From positions 10,230,001 through 10,294,000 of the forward strand of contig NC_052613.1 in the NCBI RefSeq assembly GCF_016545825.1: a DNA stretch of 64,000 nucleotides, written 5' to 3'. Source of the DNA: Eucalyptus grandis. Lineage: Eukaryota > Streptophyta > Magnoliopsida > Myrtales > Myrtaceae. Below the pieces are notes generated by a model. The model was not told the DNA's origin and searched no databases. It was given only the letters and a program-made list of their open reading frames with translations. The position numbers were made by a program, and so were the translations under genes. Below, one piece after another: positions 23,467 through 35,505 of the stretch. Within the stretch, counting starts at the first letter, position 1, and each line of letters starts with the position of its first letter.

Positions 23467-24407
23467 TTTGTTTTGTGAAAAGCAATTTTTTTTTTAAAAC
23501 GCTCCTCATTTTTAAGTGTTTAGTTCATTTAGAAAAATGAGTTAACAGAAAATGTTTTCCTAATAAACAGAAAAGTTTTTCTTACAAAAGCTTAAATTTA
23601 AGAGAATGATTTCCCCTTTAAAAGAATTGAAAAAAATTTTTCCAAATTTTTTCCTAGTCTTAGGGTCTTTAGTTAATGAAATGTTTATTCTCATAAAATT
23701 AATTTTTTAAAAATTTTATTTATTTAATTTATTTTTATTTTTAAATTTTGAACTTATTTGTTTTCTTTTTCTTTCTCGTTTTCTTTTCTTTTTGTCTCTT
23801 TTCTTTCTTTTCCTTTCTCCTTCTTCATCCACTGTCACGTGCCTCCAATGGCTAGCAGATGGTGACTGACTATGAGGTGGGCCAACAAGCTCGAGGTTTA
23901 GCCAATTTAGGTGAAACCGAGGCTAGTCGAGGTTGTCAAGATCGTGGCTTGTCGGACCCAAGTGAGCTCGAGGCGGGTGAGCTCGCTACTCACTCGATCC
24001 TGGTGAGCTCATGGCTTGCTTGATCCTAGCGAGGTAGAGCTCACTCATCATCGAGCGAGCCTCGAGCTCACCTATGGCCATCGTTGGTTGGTCACAGTGG
24101 AGAAAGAGGGGAAAAGAAAAGGAAAGAAAAGAAAAGAGAAAAAGCAAAAGAAAAGGAAAATTTAAAAAGAAATTGATTTTTAATAAAAGAAAAGAAAAAA
24201 ATTTAAAAAAGAGAGAAAAAAAGAAACGATAATTAAAAATTCAATTTTAATTTTTTTTGCCTGAGATATAGTCATGAGATTGAAATAATTTTCCAATAAG
24301 ATCCAAACATCAGAAAACATTTTTGATCATATATACTAAATAAAGGAAAACTAATCGTATTTTTGAGAAAATATTTTCCTTTAACATTGAGTTTTCCACA
24401 AAACAAA
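23467..24407. mobile_element. TIR-type element with GC-rich centre inside array copy 2
   Basis: The ends are TTTGTTTTGTGAAAA and TTTTCCACAAAACAAA, a short imperfect inverted repeat. They sit exactly where copy 2 departs from and rejoins the array consensus. The core (23850-24090) is GC-richer with repeated GAGCTCG/CTCGAGG words, in AT-rich arms. No transposase is present. Confidence 0.5.
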
Positions 24408-25199
24408 CACATTCCTATGAAAATTAAGGTTTTCTTTTCTTTTTAGAGTATTTGATTTAACTTATTTAAAATATTTATCAAAAGAAATTTGGGTGGAGCT
24501 TGGCCATTTTAGGCTAGGATTTGGCCTGATTAGATAGGCTTGAAAAACATGTTGTTCCTTTTGAACACATCAATCTTGGGCTAATGTGGTTCTAAAAGTT
24601 TCTTTTTTTCGCCACTACTCTAGCATAAGCCCCTACACCTTCCTTCCAAAAGGTATAATACACTAAGCAATTTGCTAAGTGGTTAACTTTTTCACATTCA
24701 CGCCAATATTCCTATAACTTGCGAACCCAAAGAATAAGATTGTGAGCATGTACAACACTGGATGTACAAATTATAGACAACTTAATAGGTTCAAAAGATT
24801 TCTTAATAAACTGACTCCCTCACATACCATCAACAATTTTAGAGCCAGTAAGGCATCTCACCCAACGGTTGTGAGGTTTGGTTAGGGATGTCAAAGTCTG
24901 AAATCCAAAACCCTAGCCAGGCAAAAAAAAAAAAAAAATGTGTCAATGACTTCATATATTGAAAACCCATTATATATATGAGAGAGTTAGTATTGTTATA
25001 AGAAGCACTCCTTTGGTATAAAAAACTTAATGAATAAAATTAAGCATCCAAGGCTTCACTTTTTAAAAGAAATTATGGTTCTTGCCAACATGTGAAACTT
25101 ATTCTTTAGCCCCTCCAAGAGATGATGCTTCACAAGGAACTTTGGAAGGAACTGCATCCACATTATCACTTAGTATGCAGGTTTGTTGCCCAATCAAAA

Positions 25200-25990
25200 G
25201 TGTTGAGTGGTCTTGGGCCTCTCACCCTAAAAGCTAGTTCAAAGGGTGAGGCTTTTCCTCACACTTACAAACGAACTGCTAGCCCCTTGCACAATCGATG
25301 TGGGATAACCTCAATAATCTCTCACTCACACATGGCCCTAGGTCGAAGTCGCAACAACCGTTAACTCTCCTTTGTTCTCCCATGTGACTCTTGAGTCCAA
25401 ACTTGTTGGCAAAAGCTGGGCTCTAATACCAGTGATCTTGGGCCTTTCTTCCCTCAAAAGTTAGCTCAAAGAGTAAGGTTGACCTCACATTTATAAACCA
25501 ACCACCAATTCCTTCCATAACCAATGTAGGACAACCTCAACAATCTCCTACTAACACAATAGGTCCACAATCGATATGGGACAATCTCAACAATCTCTCC
25601 CTCACACATCAGGTCATGGGTCAAAGCTGTAACAACCCGTAACTTTCCCGTATGACTCTTTAGTCCAGACTTGTTGGCAAAACCTTAGCTCTAATACTAG
25701 CATTGGGTGGTTTTGGGCCTTTCTCACCTCAAAAACTAGCTCAAATGATGAAATGGACCCAAGACCACCTCACACTAGTATCAAAGCTCAAGTTTTGCTA
25801 ACAAATTTGGACTCAAAGAGTCACATGAGAGAGTTATGGATTGTTGCAGCTCTGACCTAAAGCCCTATGTGTGATGGGGAGATTGTTGAGATTATCTCAC
25901 ATCAATTAAGGAAGGAGTTGGTAGTTAGTTTATAAATATAAGGGAAAACCTCACCCCTTGAGCTAACTTTTGAGGTGAGAAAGAAGTCAC
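25200..25990. mobile_element. Inverted pair of LTR-like fragments with primer-binding-site-like motif
   Basis: The left block (25205-25440) and the right block (25760-25985) are inverted relative to each other. Each carries, in its own orientation, a (G/A)GTATCAAAGCTC / GGTATTAGAGCCC motif resembling the initiator-tRNA-Met-type site (TGGTATCAGAGC) used by plant LTR elements. This is followed by AACAAGTTTGGACTC, a GATGTGGGATAACC-type stretch and GTGAGG(A/T)AAA. A further direct partial copy lies between them (25440-25690). There is no coding sequence. Confidence 0.45.
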
Positions 25991-26257
25991 ATCTTTCTAA
26001 GTATTTTGACGCTACATTTACTTAAGTTTAATATGACGTTATGCTAGATGGTAATCTGCGCATTGGTCAAGATAAGTACACAAATAAGACAATTACAATA
26101 ATATTGGAGAGTATTTAATTTCAATATTATATAGAATTCATCAATCTCGGATGGATATTTAGATGTACTATTGAATATAAATGTGCAAGGAAAACTAGAA
26201 GCCAAGTTGTTGTATACTTCTTAATGCATATTGTTATATTAGATTCAATGCACTTTT

Positions 26258-28410
26258 GTGACAAGTTTAATAATTTCCAGTACACTTATCCCGATTATTT
26301 ACTATTTTCCTTAAAAGTTTTTTTTTTTTTTCTGCATCCAAGATTTGTTTTCTATAAAGAATTAAGGGATAAGTGCTGTAGAAGTCCTAAAACTTGTCAC
26401 GAAAATACAATTGAGTCTTAAAACTTGCAAAGTACAATCAAGTTCTAAAACTTGTCAAATTGTTTCAAACAAGTCCTAAAGTTAATACCGTTAGCCTTTT
26501 GAACGGAAAATGCTGACATGGCCTTTTAACTAATTTTTATTGTTTCAGATGGCTTTTTAATTATTTTTATTCAATTTTTTAAAAATATATTTAAAAACTA
26601 AAAAGAAAAGTTAAAATTTATTTTTTAAAATTGTTTAAAAAAAAAATTAGCGGCTCCTCCCCTGCCGCCGCCGCCGCCCATCGCTAGAGGGGCGGCGACG
26701 ATTTTCGACCACTGGCGTGGTGGCCGGCCCTCGCTTGGCTAGGGACTCGTTGAGATCTCGGCAAGCCTTGCGGACAAGGCGTCGCCCGGGCGGGCAATAG
26801 TTGCCAGCCCCGCGAGGGCCGGCGATGACTTGCCCAAGGCGGGCGACAAGCGCCGACCCCGGGAGGCTGGCGACGACTCACCCGGGATAGGCGACAACCG
26901 TTAGCCCCCTGCGAGGGCTAGCCTGCCCAAATCTAGGCACCCTCGCCCGAGCTTGGCGAGGGTCACCAGCCCTCGGCTAAGGCCCGTAAGGCCTCGCCCT
27001 AGCCAGCGAGGGCCGGCCACCCCCGCCCAAGGTCGGTGATGGGCGACGGCTGACAATTTTTTTCTTTTTTTTTTTGCTAACAATTTTTAAAAATAAAATT
27101 TAAATTTTCTTTTTTTTTTTTTAAATCTATTTTTTTAAATGAATAAAAAATAATTAAAAGCCACGTGGAAAATAAAATTTAAATTTAAATGCCACGTCAA
27201 CATTTTTAAAAAAGTTGACGGCGTTAACTTTAGGACTTGATTAAAACAATTTGACAAGTTTTAGGATTTACGTAGCACTTATCCCAAGAATTAAAGGTTT
27301 CCTTTTCTTTTTAGAGTATTTGATTTGACTTATTTAAAATATTTATTATAGTAAATTTAGGTTGAGTCAAGCCATTTTAGGCTAAGGTGTTGCACTTGTT
27401 ACGGGACTTAACCCAACACTTTACGGCATGAGCTAACAATAGTCATGCACCACTTGTGTCCACGTTCATGGGCTAAAACACGTGGTCCTTTTGGACACAT
27501 CAATTTTGGCATCAATTTTGGGCCAGTGTGGGTTTTCAGAATTTCTTTTCACCATTACTCTGACGTAGGCCCTTACCACTTCCTTTTGAAAGGGACAATA
27601 GACACCGAGCAATTAGCCAAGTGGTTAACTTTTTTACATTCGTGTAACATTCATATAACTTGTGACTTCAACAAATAAAATTGTGTGCATGTGCAACACC
27701 GGATGTATAAAATATTTACAACTTACTAGGTTCAAATGATTCCTTAATAGATTGACTCTCGTACATGCTATGTTAACGATTTTAGGGTCGATAAGGCATC
27801 TGGCCTAATGATTGGGAAGTTGTGGTGGGGACATCAATGTCCAGGGTCCAAAAGCTTAGCCAAGCAAAAAATATGTCAATGATTTCAGATATCAAAAACC
27901 TATTAATTTGACGAGAGAGGTCATTTTTTTATAAGAAGCAATACATTGGTGTAAAAATCTTAATGACCAAAAATAAGCATCCGAGGCTTCACTTTCTTTT
28001 TTTTTTTTTTTTTTAAAGAAATTACGGTTCTTGCCAACACGCCAAATTTATTCTTTAGTCCCTCCAAGAGATGATGCCTTGCAAGGAACTTTGGAAAGAA
28101 CTGCATCCATATAATTGATTAGAATGTTGACTTGTCCAATCAAAAGTTAAGTCATGTCGAAATATTCTGACGCTACATTTATTTACGGAGTTGATTTTGA
28201 CATCATATTAGACGGTGACTTGTGCATTGTGCAAGATAATTACAAAAATAAGACAATCACAATAATGTCCAAAAGTATTTTATTTCAATGTTATATAAAA
28301 TTTATGAATCACTGATGGATATTTAGATGTATTATTGAATATAATTGTGCGAGAAATACTAGAGGCCAAGTTGGTGTAGGCTTTTTAATGGATATTGTTA
28401 TATTAGATTA
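26258..28410 (+). repeat. Array repeat, copy 3 of 3, interrupted by a MULE-type element
   Basis: Landmarks repeat again: CATCAATTTTGGGCCAGTGT near 27517, GACACCGAGCAATTAGCC near 27601, AGGCATCTGGCCTAATG near 27793, GATGATGCCTTGCAAGGAAC near 28071 and GGATGGATATTTAGATGTAT near 28315. The insertion at 26366-27285 separates the first 100 bp from the rest. Confidence 0.7.
26366..27285. mobile_element. Non-autonomous Mutator-like (MULE-type) element, 920 bp, 9-bp target duplication
   Basis: The ends GGGATAAGTGCTGTAGAAGT and, inverted, GGGATAAGTGCTACGTAAAT continue into similar CCTAAAACTTGTCA sequence. The arms share further inverted similarity (TTTCAAACAAGTCCTAAAG with TTTTAATCAAGTCCTAAAG). The element is flanked by AAGAATTAA at 26357-26365 and at 27286-27294, a perfect 9-bp direct duplication. 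The uninserted sites in array copies 1 and 2 read (G)GAATTAA and AAATTAA, which supports a real insertion. The 9-bp duplication and long inverted ends are the hallmark of Mutator-like elements. The GC-rich core (26650-27055) has no transposase. Confidence 0.8.
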
Positions 28411-29244
28411 AAAAGAACATAGAAAATGAATTGGGATTGTGTGATAAATCAATACATGACTTAAGACAAAGTGAAAAATAAAACCACACTCAACAGAACA
28501 GCATAGAGACTTCTATTCCCTTTCTTAAACCACCCACTCAATAGCATTTAGAAAGCTCACAAGTATTATAACTCATTATGGGGAGAAATAATTAAGAGAT
28601 GGTAAAAGTTACGCAATTAATCCTTTAATTTCGTTGTAAATACCAGAAGGAAAAATTCTCGAATTGCTATTTAGAGTCTGTGGTTGTCAAATTTGTAGGC
28701 CAAACCCTTAGAGCTACAGTCTGTAATGACACGTCATGTAGATGGAAGCAATCTTCTCTACCCAATTGCTCATTAGGTGAATATAAAGGTGAAGGTGATC
28801 CCACTTTCCTCGCTTATTCTCTCAACCTTACGTGAAATAATTTAGGTTTTGAGATAAGAGATTTCTTCAAAGACATTAACAAGGAACAGAAAGGGAAAGC
28901 AGGTAAAGATCAAATCAAATTCTCGAAGAACTTTAACATTGCAACACTCTAGTAGATTTCTCTCCTTTTCCTTGACAAAATGCATCCCTTTCCGGCCCTT
29001 TGTTCCTGTCCACAAGCCTAAGCGCAAAATATAAAGTAACCAGATGGCATGTGTGGTGATTGAACCAGAGAGGGGCATGGACACTGTTCCAATTGCTCCC
29101 CCACCCTCTTTTCCACTGGTAAACAACTAGAACCTCCTTTTGGAATATCACAAGAATAGATTATGAATGTGCATGTGAACACAGCGTATATCAAACGCCA
29201 CCTTGGCTAGCTTGCGATTTGATTCAATTCAACATTCCAAAATC

Positions 29245-29305
<61 letters not shown>

Positions 29306-29846
29306 TGCTTTTGTGCTTGTCTGTGTGTAGAGACACTGTTCTAGAGAACCCCAATTTGCCCATTCAAACTTCACTTTTGATCACCACATCCCAAGCCAAA
29401 AGGGGAAAGGCACAGACTCCAAAACCATCCCTTTCTCCAAGAATGGCCATCCCTTGGGACCCCCAGAACCCCCCCATTCGTCTCTCCCTTCATCTTTTGA
29501 GCAGCAACAGAATGGAGACTGGGTTCCCCGGTGTAGTCATGTCATGTCAAGCTGCTTTTGCTATTATTATCTTCTGAGTCTCCTCTCCTTTGCACTTTTT
29601 TTCTTGGTTGCCTAACGCGAATTGGGAAGTTTTGTAATGGCAATTGCGAATTTCAATCATACGATGCCCCGGACCATTCGATTACTACCTCTACTATTGG
29701 ACCAGATGTATAATACAGGACCGTGGTGTTAAGTCAAGGACATGATAGAATTTTTTTCTCCAGAGTATAACAAGTCATGAGCCGATTTCTTTTACTTAAG
29801 TGAAAGTAGAATGCCAACGTGGAATTTTTGTGACCTATCCTAGTCC
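28411..29846. other. Intergenic DNA, no gene recognised
   Basis: Several short overlapping reading frames exist on both strands at 28840-29580, but none shows a recognisable domain or a splice-consistent continuation. A GA microsatellite is listed separately. Confidence 0.4.
29249..29300. repeat. (GA)n microsatellite
   Basis: About 26 uninterrupted AG units ending before ATGGATGC. Confidence 0.95.
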
Positions 29847-29854
29847 ATCATCAC

Positions 29855-30777
29855 TAGGGGTGATTGGGTCCAGGGTAGATAGGGTTTAGATCTGAACCAT
29901 GTACCCAATTCTGTTATAATCGGTTCTCCTTTTTTAGACCCTATACCCGACCATGTTTGTATTGAACCTTGTACCCAACCCACCATGTTTTTCCGATCTG
30001 ATTCCAGAGTCAATCATGTTTCCATTGAAACTTGTTTTGCAATTTCTCGATATCCTATACAACTTCGAATTTTATATTAATACGCGAGAAAATAACGTAA
30101 TCCTCTTAATTTGTATCGAAACATTAAGCACTTGTAATAAATAACTACATAAACTTTTTTGACTAAACAAAAAATTAAGGATCCACAGGGTTAATTATAA
30201 TAAATAAAATCATAAGGCAAAGAATTAGCAACAAACATTGGTCTAATATTAGTCTTATTTCTTCACCAAAAAAAAAAAAAAAAAATATTAGTCTTATTTC
30301 CATAACTACTACATGAAGCTACTCATTTATGCAAGCATAACTCCTCAAATAAAAGAGAAATTAGGTGAACCAATCCACATGGTACACAAGAATTTGGCGG
30401 CGACGAACACCGTTTGTCTGTCAGACGGTGCGAGAGGGAGCCGATGAGGGAGGGAAGCAAGTGAGGAAGAGGAACAACGAAAGAGGAGTGCCGCGTATGT
30501 TTGAGAGAGCCAAGAGGAAAAACGTTGTGTAATTGCGGGAGTAAAAATAGAAATAATGGGAAAAAATAGGGTTTTGGACCTATACTTACAAAACCGGTCC
30601 GGGAACCGGTTCCTGGGTGAGTAATCGATCGGACCCGATTCTCGGACCGGTTTAAATAGGTACCGAATTTTGGGAACCGATTCCCGAATTGGTTTCAATG
30701 GGAACCGGTTCCCGACCCTATTTTTCGGGTGGGTTAGTCCGGTTCCAGGGTATACCTGGTCCGGTTGCACACTCCTA
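29855..30777. mobile_element. hAT-type non-autonomous element, 923 bp, 8-bp target duplication
   Basis: The left end is TAGGGGTGATTGGGTCC and the right end, inverted, is TAGGAGTGTGCAACCGGACC. The direct octamer ATCATCAC stands on both sides (29847-29854 and 30778-30785). An 8-bp duplication with TAGGGGTG-like ends is the hAT signature. The right subterminal region is packed with GGAACCGGTTCC-type palindromic words in both orientations, as expected for transposase-binding repeats. There is no intact transposase; the reading frame at 30345-30785 on the minus strand is part of this repeat structure. Confidence 0.82.
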
Positions 30778-30785
30778 ATCATCAC

Positions 30786-31322
30786 TTGTAAAACGACTCA
30801 TACCAAATATAAGAAGAGAATAATACATAATTACCATCAAGTTTCACATCATTACTCCTTGTATCCGTGTAGTTAAATGCCTGTTATATATGCTAGTTTT
30901 ATTACACTACACCTGCTTACTTGCACCTTGTGGTCTCAAAGACATGTTAGAATGTGCGACTCAAGAACTTGAACTATCATGTAGAGAAATATAAGGCATA
31001 TTCTAAGCTCATATTTAAGCAATGCCAGATATATTTGGCACCCCATTTTTACATATGTAAGCAGAAAATAAAGATAGCAACACAGTTATATCTTCCACGT
31101 AAATGGCAAACTAGAATATTCAAGATGACGTTGTCTTGTATAGGGATGATGAAAAGTGAAATAATAATAATTTACTCGCAAAATGATTGACTAAGTCAAG
31201 CTCGCAAGATGTGGCTGCAAAAATTTCAACCCAAAAGCATTAAGTCAAAACATGAGTTTATCTGACTTTGACATATTTTCTAACTTTGCCCTCAAATAAT
31301 ATTTTTTTCCCTACTCACATGG
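30786..31322. other. AT-rich intergenic DNA
   Basis: No feature recognised. Confidence 0.4.
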
Positions 31323-31729
31323 GAAACAGCAAAAGAGCAAAGTCTCAATTTGTACAGCACTTTCTCTCTAACTAACTCACCTCACATTTCTGACAACCTA
31401 GAATCCTCCTCGTCTGGACTTGAGCAGGTCCTTAAACTGCTCCGCCTTGAACTGGGGATCTCCGGGCGAAATAGGAGGTAGACCCCCCACGGGGCTCTCT
31501 GGCCACAACCCCCCTCATGGGGGGTTCGGAACCCACCTGGATCCCCGCGACGTCCTTATCCTAGTAGACTAGGCTAGGTACAGGGAAATGAAGGGGTCTT
31601 CCCCCAGAAGGGGAAGACGTGGCCGGCCGGCCCACCCGAAACAGCAAAAGAGCAAAGTCTCAATTTGTACAGCACTTTCTCTCTAACTAACTCACCTCAC
31701 ATTTCTGACAACCTAGAATCCTCCTCGTC
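31323..31729. repeat. Two 92-bp direct repeats, identical by eye, flanking a GC-rich 223-bp segment
   Basis: The sequence beginning GAAACAGCAAAAGAGCAAAG and ending AGAATCCTCCTCGTC is present at 31323-31414 and again at 31638-31729 with no difference that I can see. The 223 bp between them is far more GC-rich than its surroundings. Read on the minus strand, it holds an open stretch that ends EQFKDLLKSRRGGF and a TAG lying in the repeat. This looks like the 3' end of a coding sequence plus 3' flank, partly duplicated. I do not recognise the protein. Confidence 0.75.
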
Positions 31730-32508
31730 AACTCCTCATACCATCTCCACGTCCTATCATAATCCTCTCTTTATTATTTTCAAACAACAAAATTGAATAG
31801 ATAATTATAAATCAAACTTATCCTAAGTTACAAAAGTCACATCAAAGTAAGCATAACGATAATCGAGCATGCACATAAAATTTGATATTGTTATAAATAA
31901 AACTCATTATCCTCTATACGTTATTCTTTGAAATCTTAAAAGTGCAAAGTATAGATCTTGAAAAGACAAGCATATAAAAGTATAGAATTAGAGAAAGTTA
32001 GGATGATTTATGTGTTTATACAATTTTAGAAAAAATTACTTGAGAAAAGAAAAACAAAAGGTTTGGTAAGGTCATGAAAGTATCTCGAGGTATCAAATTC
32101 TTGAATGAACGGGGCTTGGCTGTGGAAAAAAGAATACTCTAGGGATACCCATCAGAGTCACATCGGTCACTGTCGTTGGGGCCCAAGGAGGCCGAAAATG
32201 GAATGGCGGTCTAAACACGTAAGCCAACAAGCAGGGACGATTTTAATATTCTGTCGCCCTCCGCACCGCCCCATTAGGGCAAAACACTCAGAAAAACAGC
32301 TGATGACAGAACATGGAATTTATCTTCTTTTTCGGGGAAAAAAATAGAAAAATTGATGGATAAGAGATGTGTGTTGAGGGTTGCTTTGGAGCTTCGCTTT
32401 AGTTTTCCCTATCCTCTCCTCTCCTCTCCATGCTTCTTGGCAAGTTGCAGCTCTTTGGAAAAGTAGTCCCTGACGCAAACGTTGCAAGTAACCCCACACG
32501 CACACATG

Positions 32509-32555
<47 letters not shown>

Positions 32556-35230
32556 CCCTCTCTGGTCGATGATTCCCGAACTCGCGAAAATATCGTACTA
32601 ATGTCTCGACACGTGAGTTAAAATTCGAACGGATGTGGCAATGATCAATCAAACCCTAGATTGATATTGGATTCTATGGAGAGTCATGTAGAATTATTTG
32701 TGCTTGGTGGAGTCGGGAATGGAATCATGTGCGATGCACCCTCACGCGCATGCTTTTCTTTAACCACTAGGTCAATCCATTCTGGCCTGCCCGCCGCCCC
32801 CCCCCCTTTCCTTTCTCTCCCCTCTAAACATGCACACCCATTTCTGGCTTGTAAGCAGGGCTTCTAGGTGCATTTGCATTAAGTCAGCTGCAGAAGTTGA
32901 GGATCCATGATTTCTCAGCATTAATATTTCCTTCCAAGAACTACAAGAGACTTTAGAGATGGTTTGATAGAATACATTATGCTTCTGTGTGAAAAGTAAA
33001 ACTTGGTGGGGGGGGGCGCTCAGGGACGTCTGGGACATCTCTCATTCAGCAAAATCTTGACCCAATTGACAGAATTTCTAGATATGTACAAATCCAACTC
33101 TTTCAAGACCACCTTTTGAGTTATGACTATACATCGCATCGATTATTGAATGGTGATAAATTGATCATGGGGAGATCTTCTTCATTATTTGGAGGAACTT
33201 GCGAGCATTTGAGAAAACATTAATTTCCCTACTCCAGGAACTGTGCATGTGCCTTACATTCTTCGGACAGAGAGATGAACGGTGGTGCTAGCTGGGAATT
33301 CTAGATTACTGTGCACTTTTTGTTACCCTCTTGTTACATCCGTTGGTTTCATTTCTATGAAGAATCATTATTCAGCAACAACTAGCTGCCTCATCACTTG
33401 AAGCACTAAGAATGGTCAAAATTGCTAGCTTCCTCATCTGCCCTCTGTCTGCGAAATTCCATACTGGAAAGTCTGCCGGCAAAGGGCACTGTACCATAAA
33501 ATGACAATGCCATAGGTGTATCACTAATCCGAAAATATGCATATACTCGTTGGATTTTACAATTGGCTCAAATGAAAACCAACATAGAGAATTGGTTTTC
33601 TTTTAATTTTTTTTTTTCGTCAGCTCACTTGTCAATTTGTATCCATTTGTTCCTCTTTTCATTAAATGAAATAGAAACTGTAGCATACAATGATATCAAA
33701 GATGACCTTAACCGCATTTTGCATACCCAACAGCATGTTGAATGGGCTCCATATAGAAGTTGACTTGTGACCTGAAACGTCTTTATCCAAAATGAAGAAA
33801 TGGCATCAAACGCACACACCATTTACACCATCCGGGTGTGAAACTTCCAAGAACGGTATGCTGTCTTCGACCCCAATATAGAATAGGGTTTCAGAGCTTC
33901 TTATTGGCATTGGTATTTTAGTTTCCTATTCGGTAACATACATACATAGAACGGCTGTTTGATGAACCCGAAGGTGGGAACTTGGCATACAGATATTTAA
34001 GTTCGGCAGAATGTTTGATATTTAAAAATATAATCACTTCTAAAATTGCACTTTTACAGAAGATATTTTCCTTCGTTAATTTCGTTGTTGTAATAAAGAA
34101 AATATCAATTGTCTTTTCTTGGCAATTGGTGTCTGACTGCCCTACCACATTCTCCATGAAGCATCTCCAACAACCCCCACAAGTTTTAATGGTAGATTTC
34201 TTTCCCCCTCCCCCCAACCACAAATGTGGCAATAATAATAATGGCTGTGAACTTTGCCTTCCTCAAAGAGATAAAATCTGAAGGATGTCAGTCTATATAG
34301 CTCTTCTTTCACACTCTGCAAAGTCTAATTTGTCAATACATGTAGTCCTTTCTCTTTCATATTTTTCTTTCTTTTAAGAGAAATCAGTTTCGACCCCACT
34401 GGTGAGCTTCACTCCTTATCTCTTGGCTCATGCTTGGTCTACTGAGTTTTATAATGCTCATTGGTGGGTCAAGCGCTCACACACCCACACTACTCTCCCT
34501 CACACGGACACACTAGAAGAGTATAGTGCGTGATTGAATATAAGTCAACACAGAACGTGAACTTCCAGCAAACTTTTGATTGAACAACTTACTGTCATAT
34601 CATGCGTCTCTCAATGAGAGGGTTCATGTAGAATTGCTGGTTTTATAATTGATTTCAGAAGATTGGAGAAATCGCAGGGGCACATGGCGAATCATGTAAA
34701 AAGCTGCTGCTGCAGTAATAAGAAAGATGGATTTTGTTACGGTACGAAGACGGAAAAATTCCTCAAGATTCAATCCAACCCTCAAGAAAAGGAATTTAAA
34801 AATCTCTAAATTCTCACTGAAAAAGTTGTCAAAAATTCTGGGACGTCTGTTACTTGAATCTTGGCGTACTCAATAGTCAACACCCACTCTAGATATGGCT
34901 CAAAAACTTACCATTTGTGGGAAAAGTCGAATACTTGATAATGGCAGTATGAAATTTCTGACAGATTTGGGTGGAAATATCAATGGGAATATATCTGGAG
35001 TACAATTTTTTTTTCCTGTAGGGTTGTTAGGAAGTTACTGAGGGTGTCCTTTCACTTGAAATTTTCATCGCGTGAGAGGCAGTTACAAAAATAGAGAGAG
35101 GACAATTATGAGACAAATCAGTGAGTGGTACAATTGGAATTTTAAAAACAGAGAAACGAAGGTGGAGCAGTATCTACAACTTACCCATTCTTTATATTTT
35201 TTAATTATTTTTTCCCTGAGCAGGTAATAA
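31730..35230. other. Intergenic DNA, no gene recognised
   Basis: Contains a CT microsatellite at about 32511-32550 and C-rich/G-rich homopolymer runs near 32800 and 33007. Reading frames here are short and unsupported. Confidence 0.4.
32511..32550. repeat. (CT)n microsatellite
   Basis: About 18 CT units following CACACGCACACATGCA. Confidence 0.9.
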
Positions 35231-35240
35231 CTTTTCCTAT

Positions 35241-35249
35241 TATAAATAG
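35241..35249 (+). promoter_or_regulatory. TATA box of the MIR156/157 transcription unit
   Basis: TATAAATAG is a consensus plant TATA box. A start would be expected about 30 bases downstream (near 35270), giving a leader of about 260 bases before the miRNA hairpin. The leader is strongly pyrimidine-rich, as in many plant Pol II genes. Confidence 0.6.
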
Positions 35250-35309
35250 AGGGTACTGGCAGTGCTGTGCATTATAGGTCATCCACAAAAGACCAACCCC
35301 ACAACCCTT

Positions 35310-35315
<6 letters not shown>

Positions 35316-35352
<37 letters not shown>

Positions 35353-35375
35353 TCTCTCCCCCTCTCCCTCCATCC

Positions 35376-35411
<36 letters not shown>
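35316..35411. repeat. CT-rich microsatellite block in the MIR leader
   Basis: Two CT runs (about 35316-35350 and 35382-35411) are separated by CCCTCTCC-rich DNA. They lie between the TATA box and the hairpin. Confidence 0.9.
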
Positions 35412-35415
<4 letters not shown>

Positions 35416-35505
35416 TTATTTATGATAAAGAGGAAAAATGTTTCAATCTTGACACTGTGTTCTAATCCAAAGCACAGCCTAGCTAGGGTAGTGTAAGAGA
35501 GGGGG

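Larger units (their letters stand above)
23386..26257 (+). repeat. Array repeat, copy 2 of 3, interrupted by two insertions
   Basis: The same landmarks appear in the same order as in copy 1 (for example GGGCTAATGTGG near 24570, AGGCATCTCACCCAACGG near 24850, GATGATGCTTCACAAGGAAC near 25122, GGATGGATATTTAGATGTAC near 26150). The unit is split by an element at about 23467-24407 and by a second block at about 25200-25990. Without these insertions it would be close to the length of copy 1. Confidence 0.65.

Noticed and set aside
28840..29577. Possible gene of overlapping frames (94 and 72 codons minus, 124 codons plus)
   Set aside because: The plus-strand frame is largely a GA microsatellite translation, the minus-strand frames lack similarity, and no consistent exon chain could be built.
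30345..30785. A 146-codon minus-strand frame
   Set aside because: It falls within the right half of the hAT-type element, and its repeated Asn-Arg-Phe-Pro words come from the palindromic subterminal repeats.
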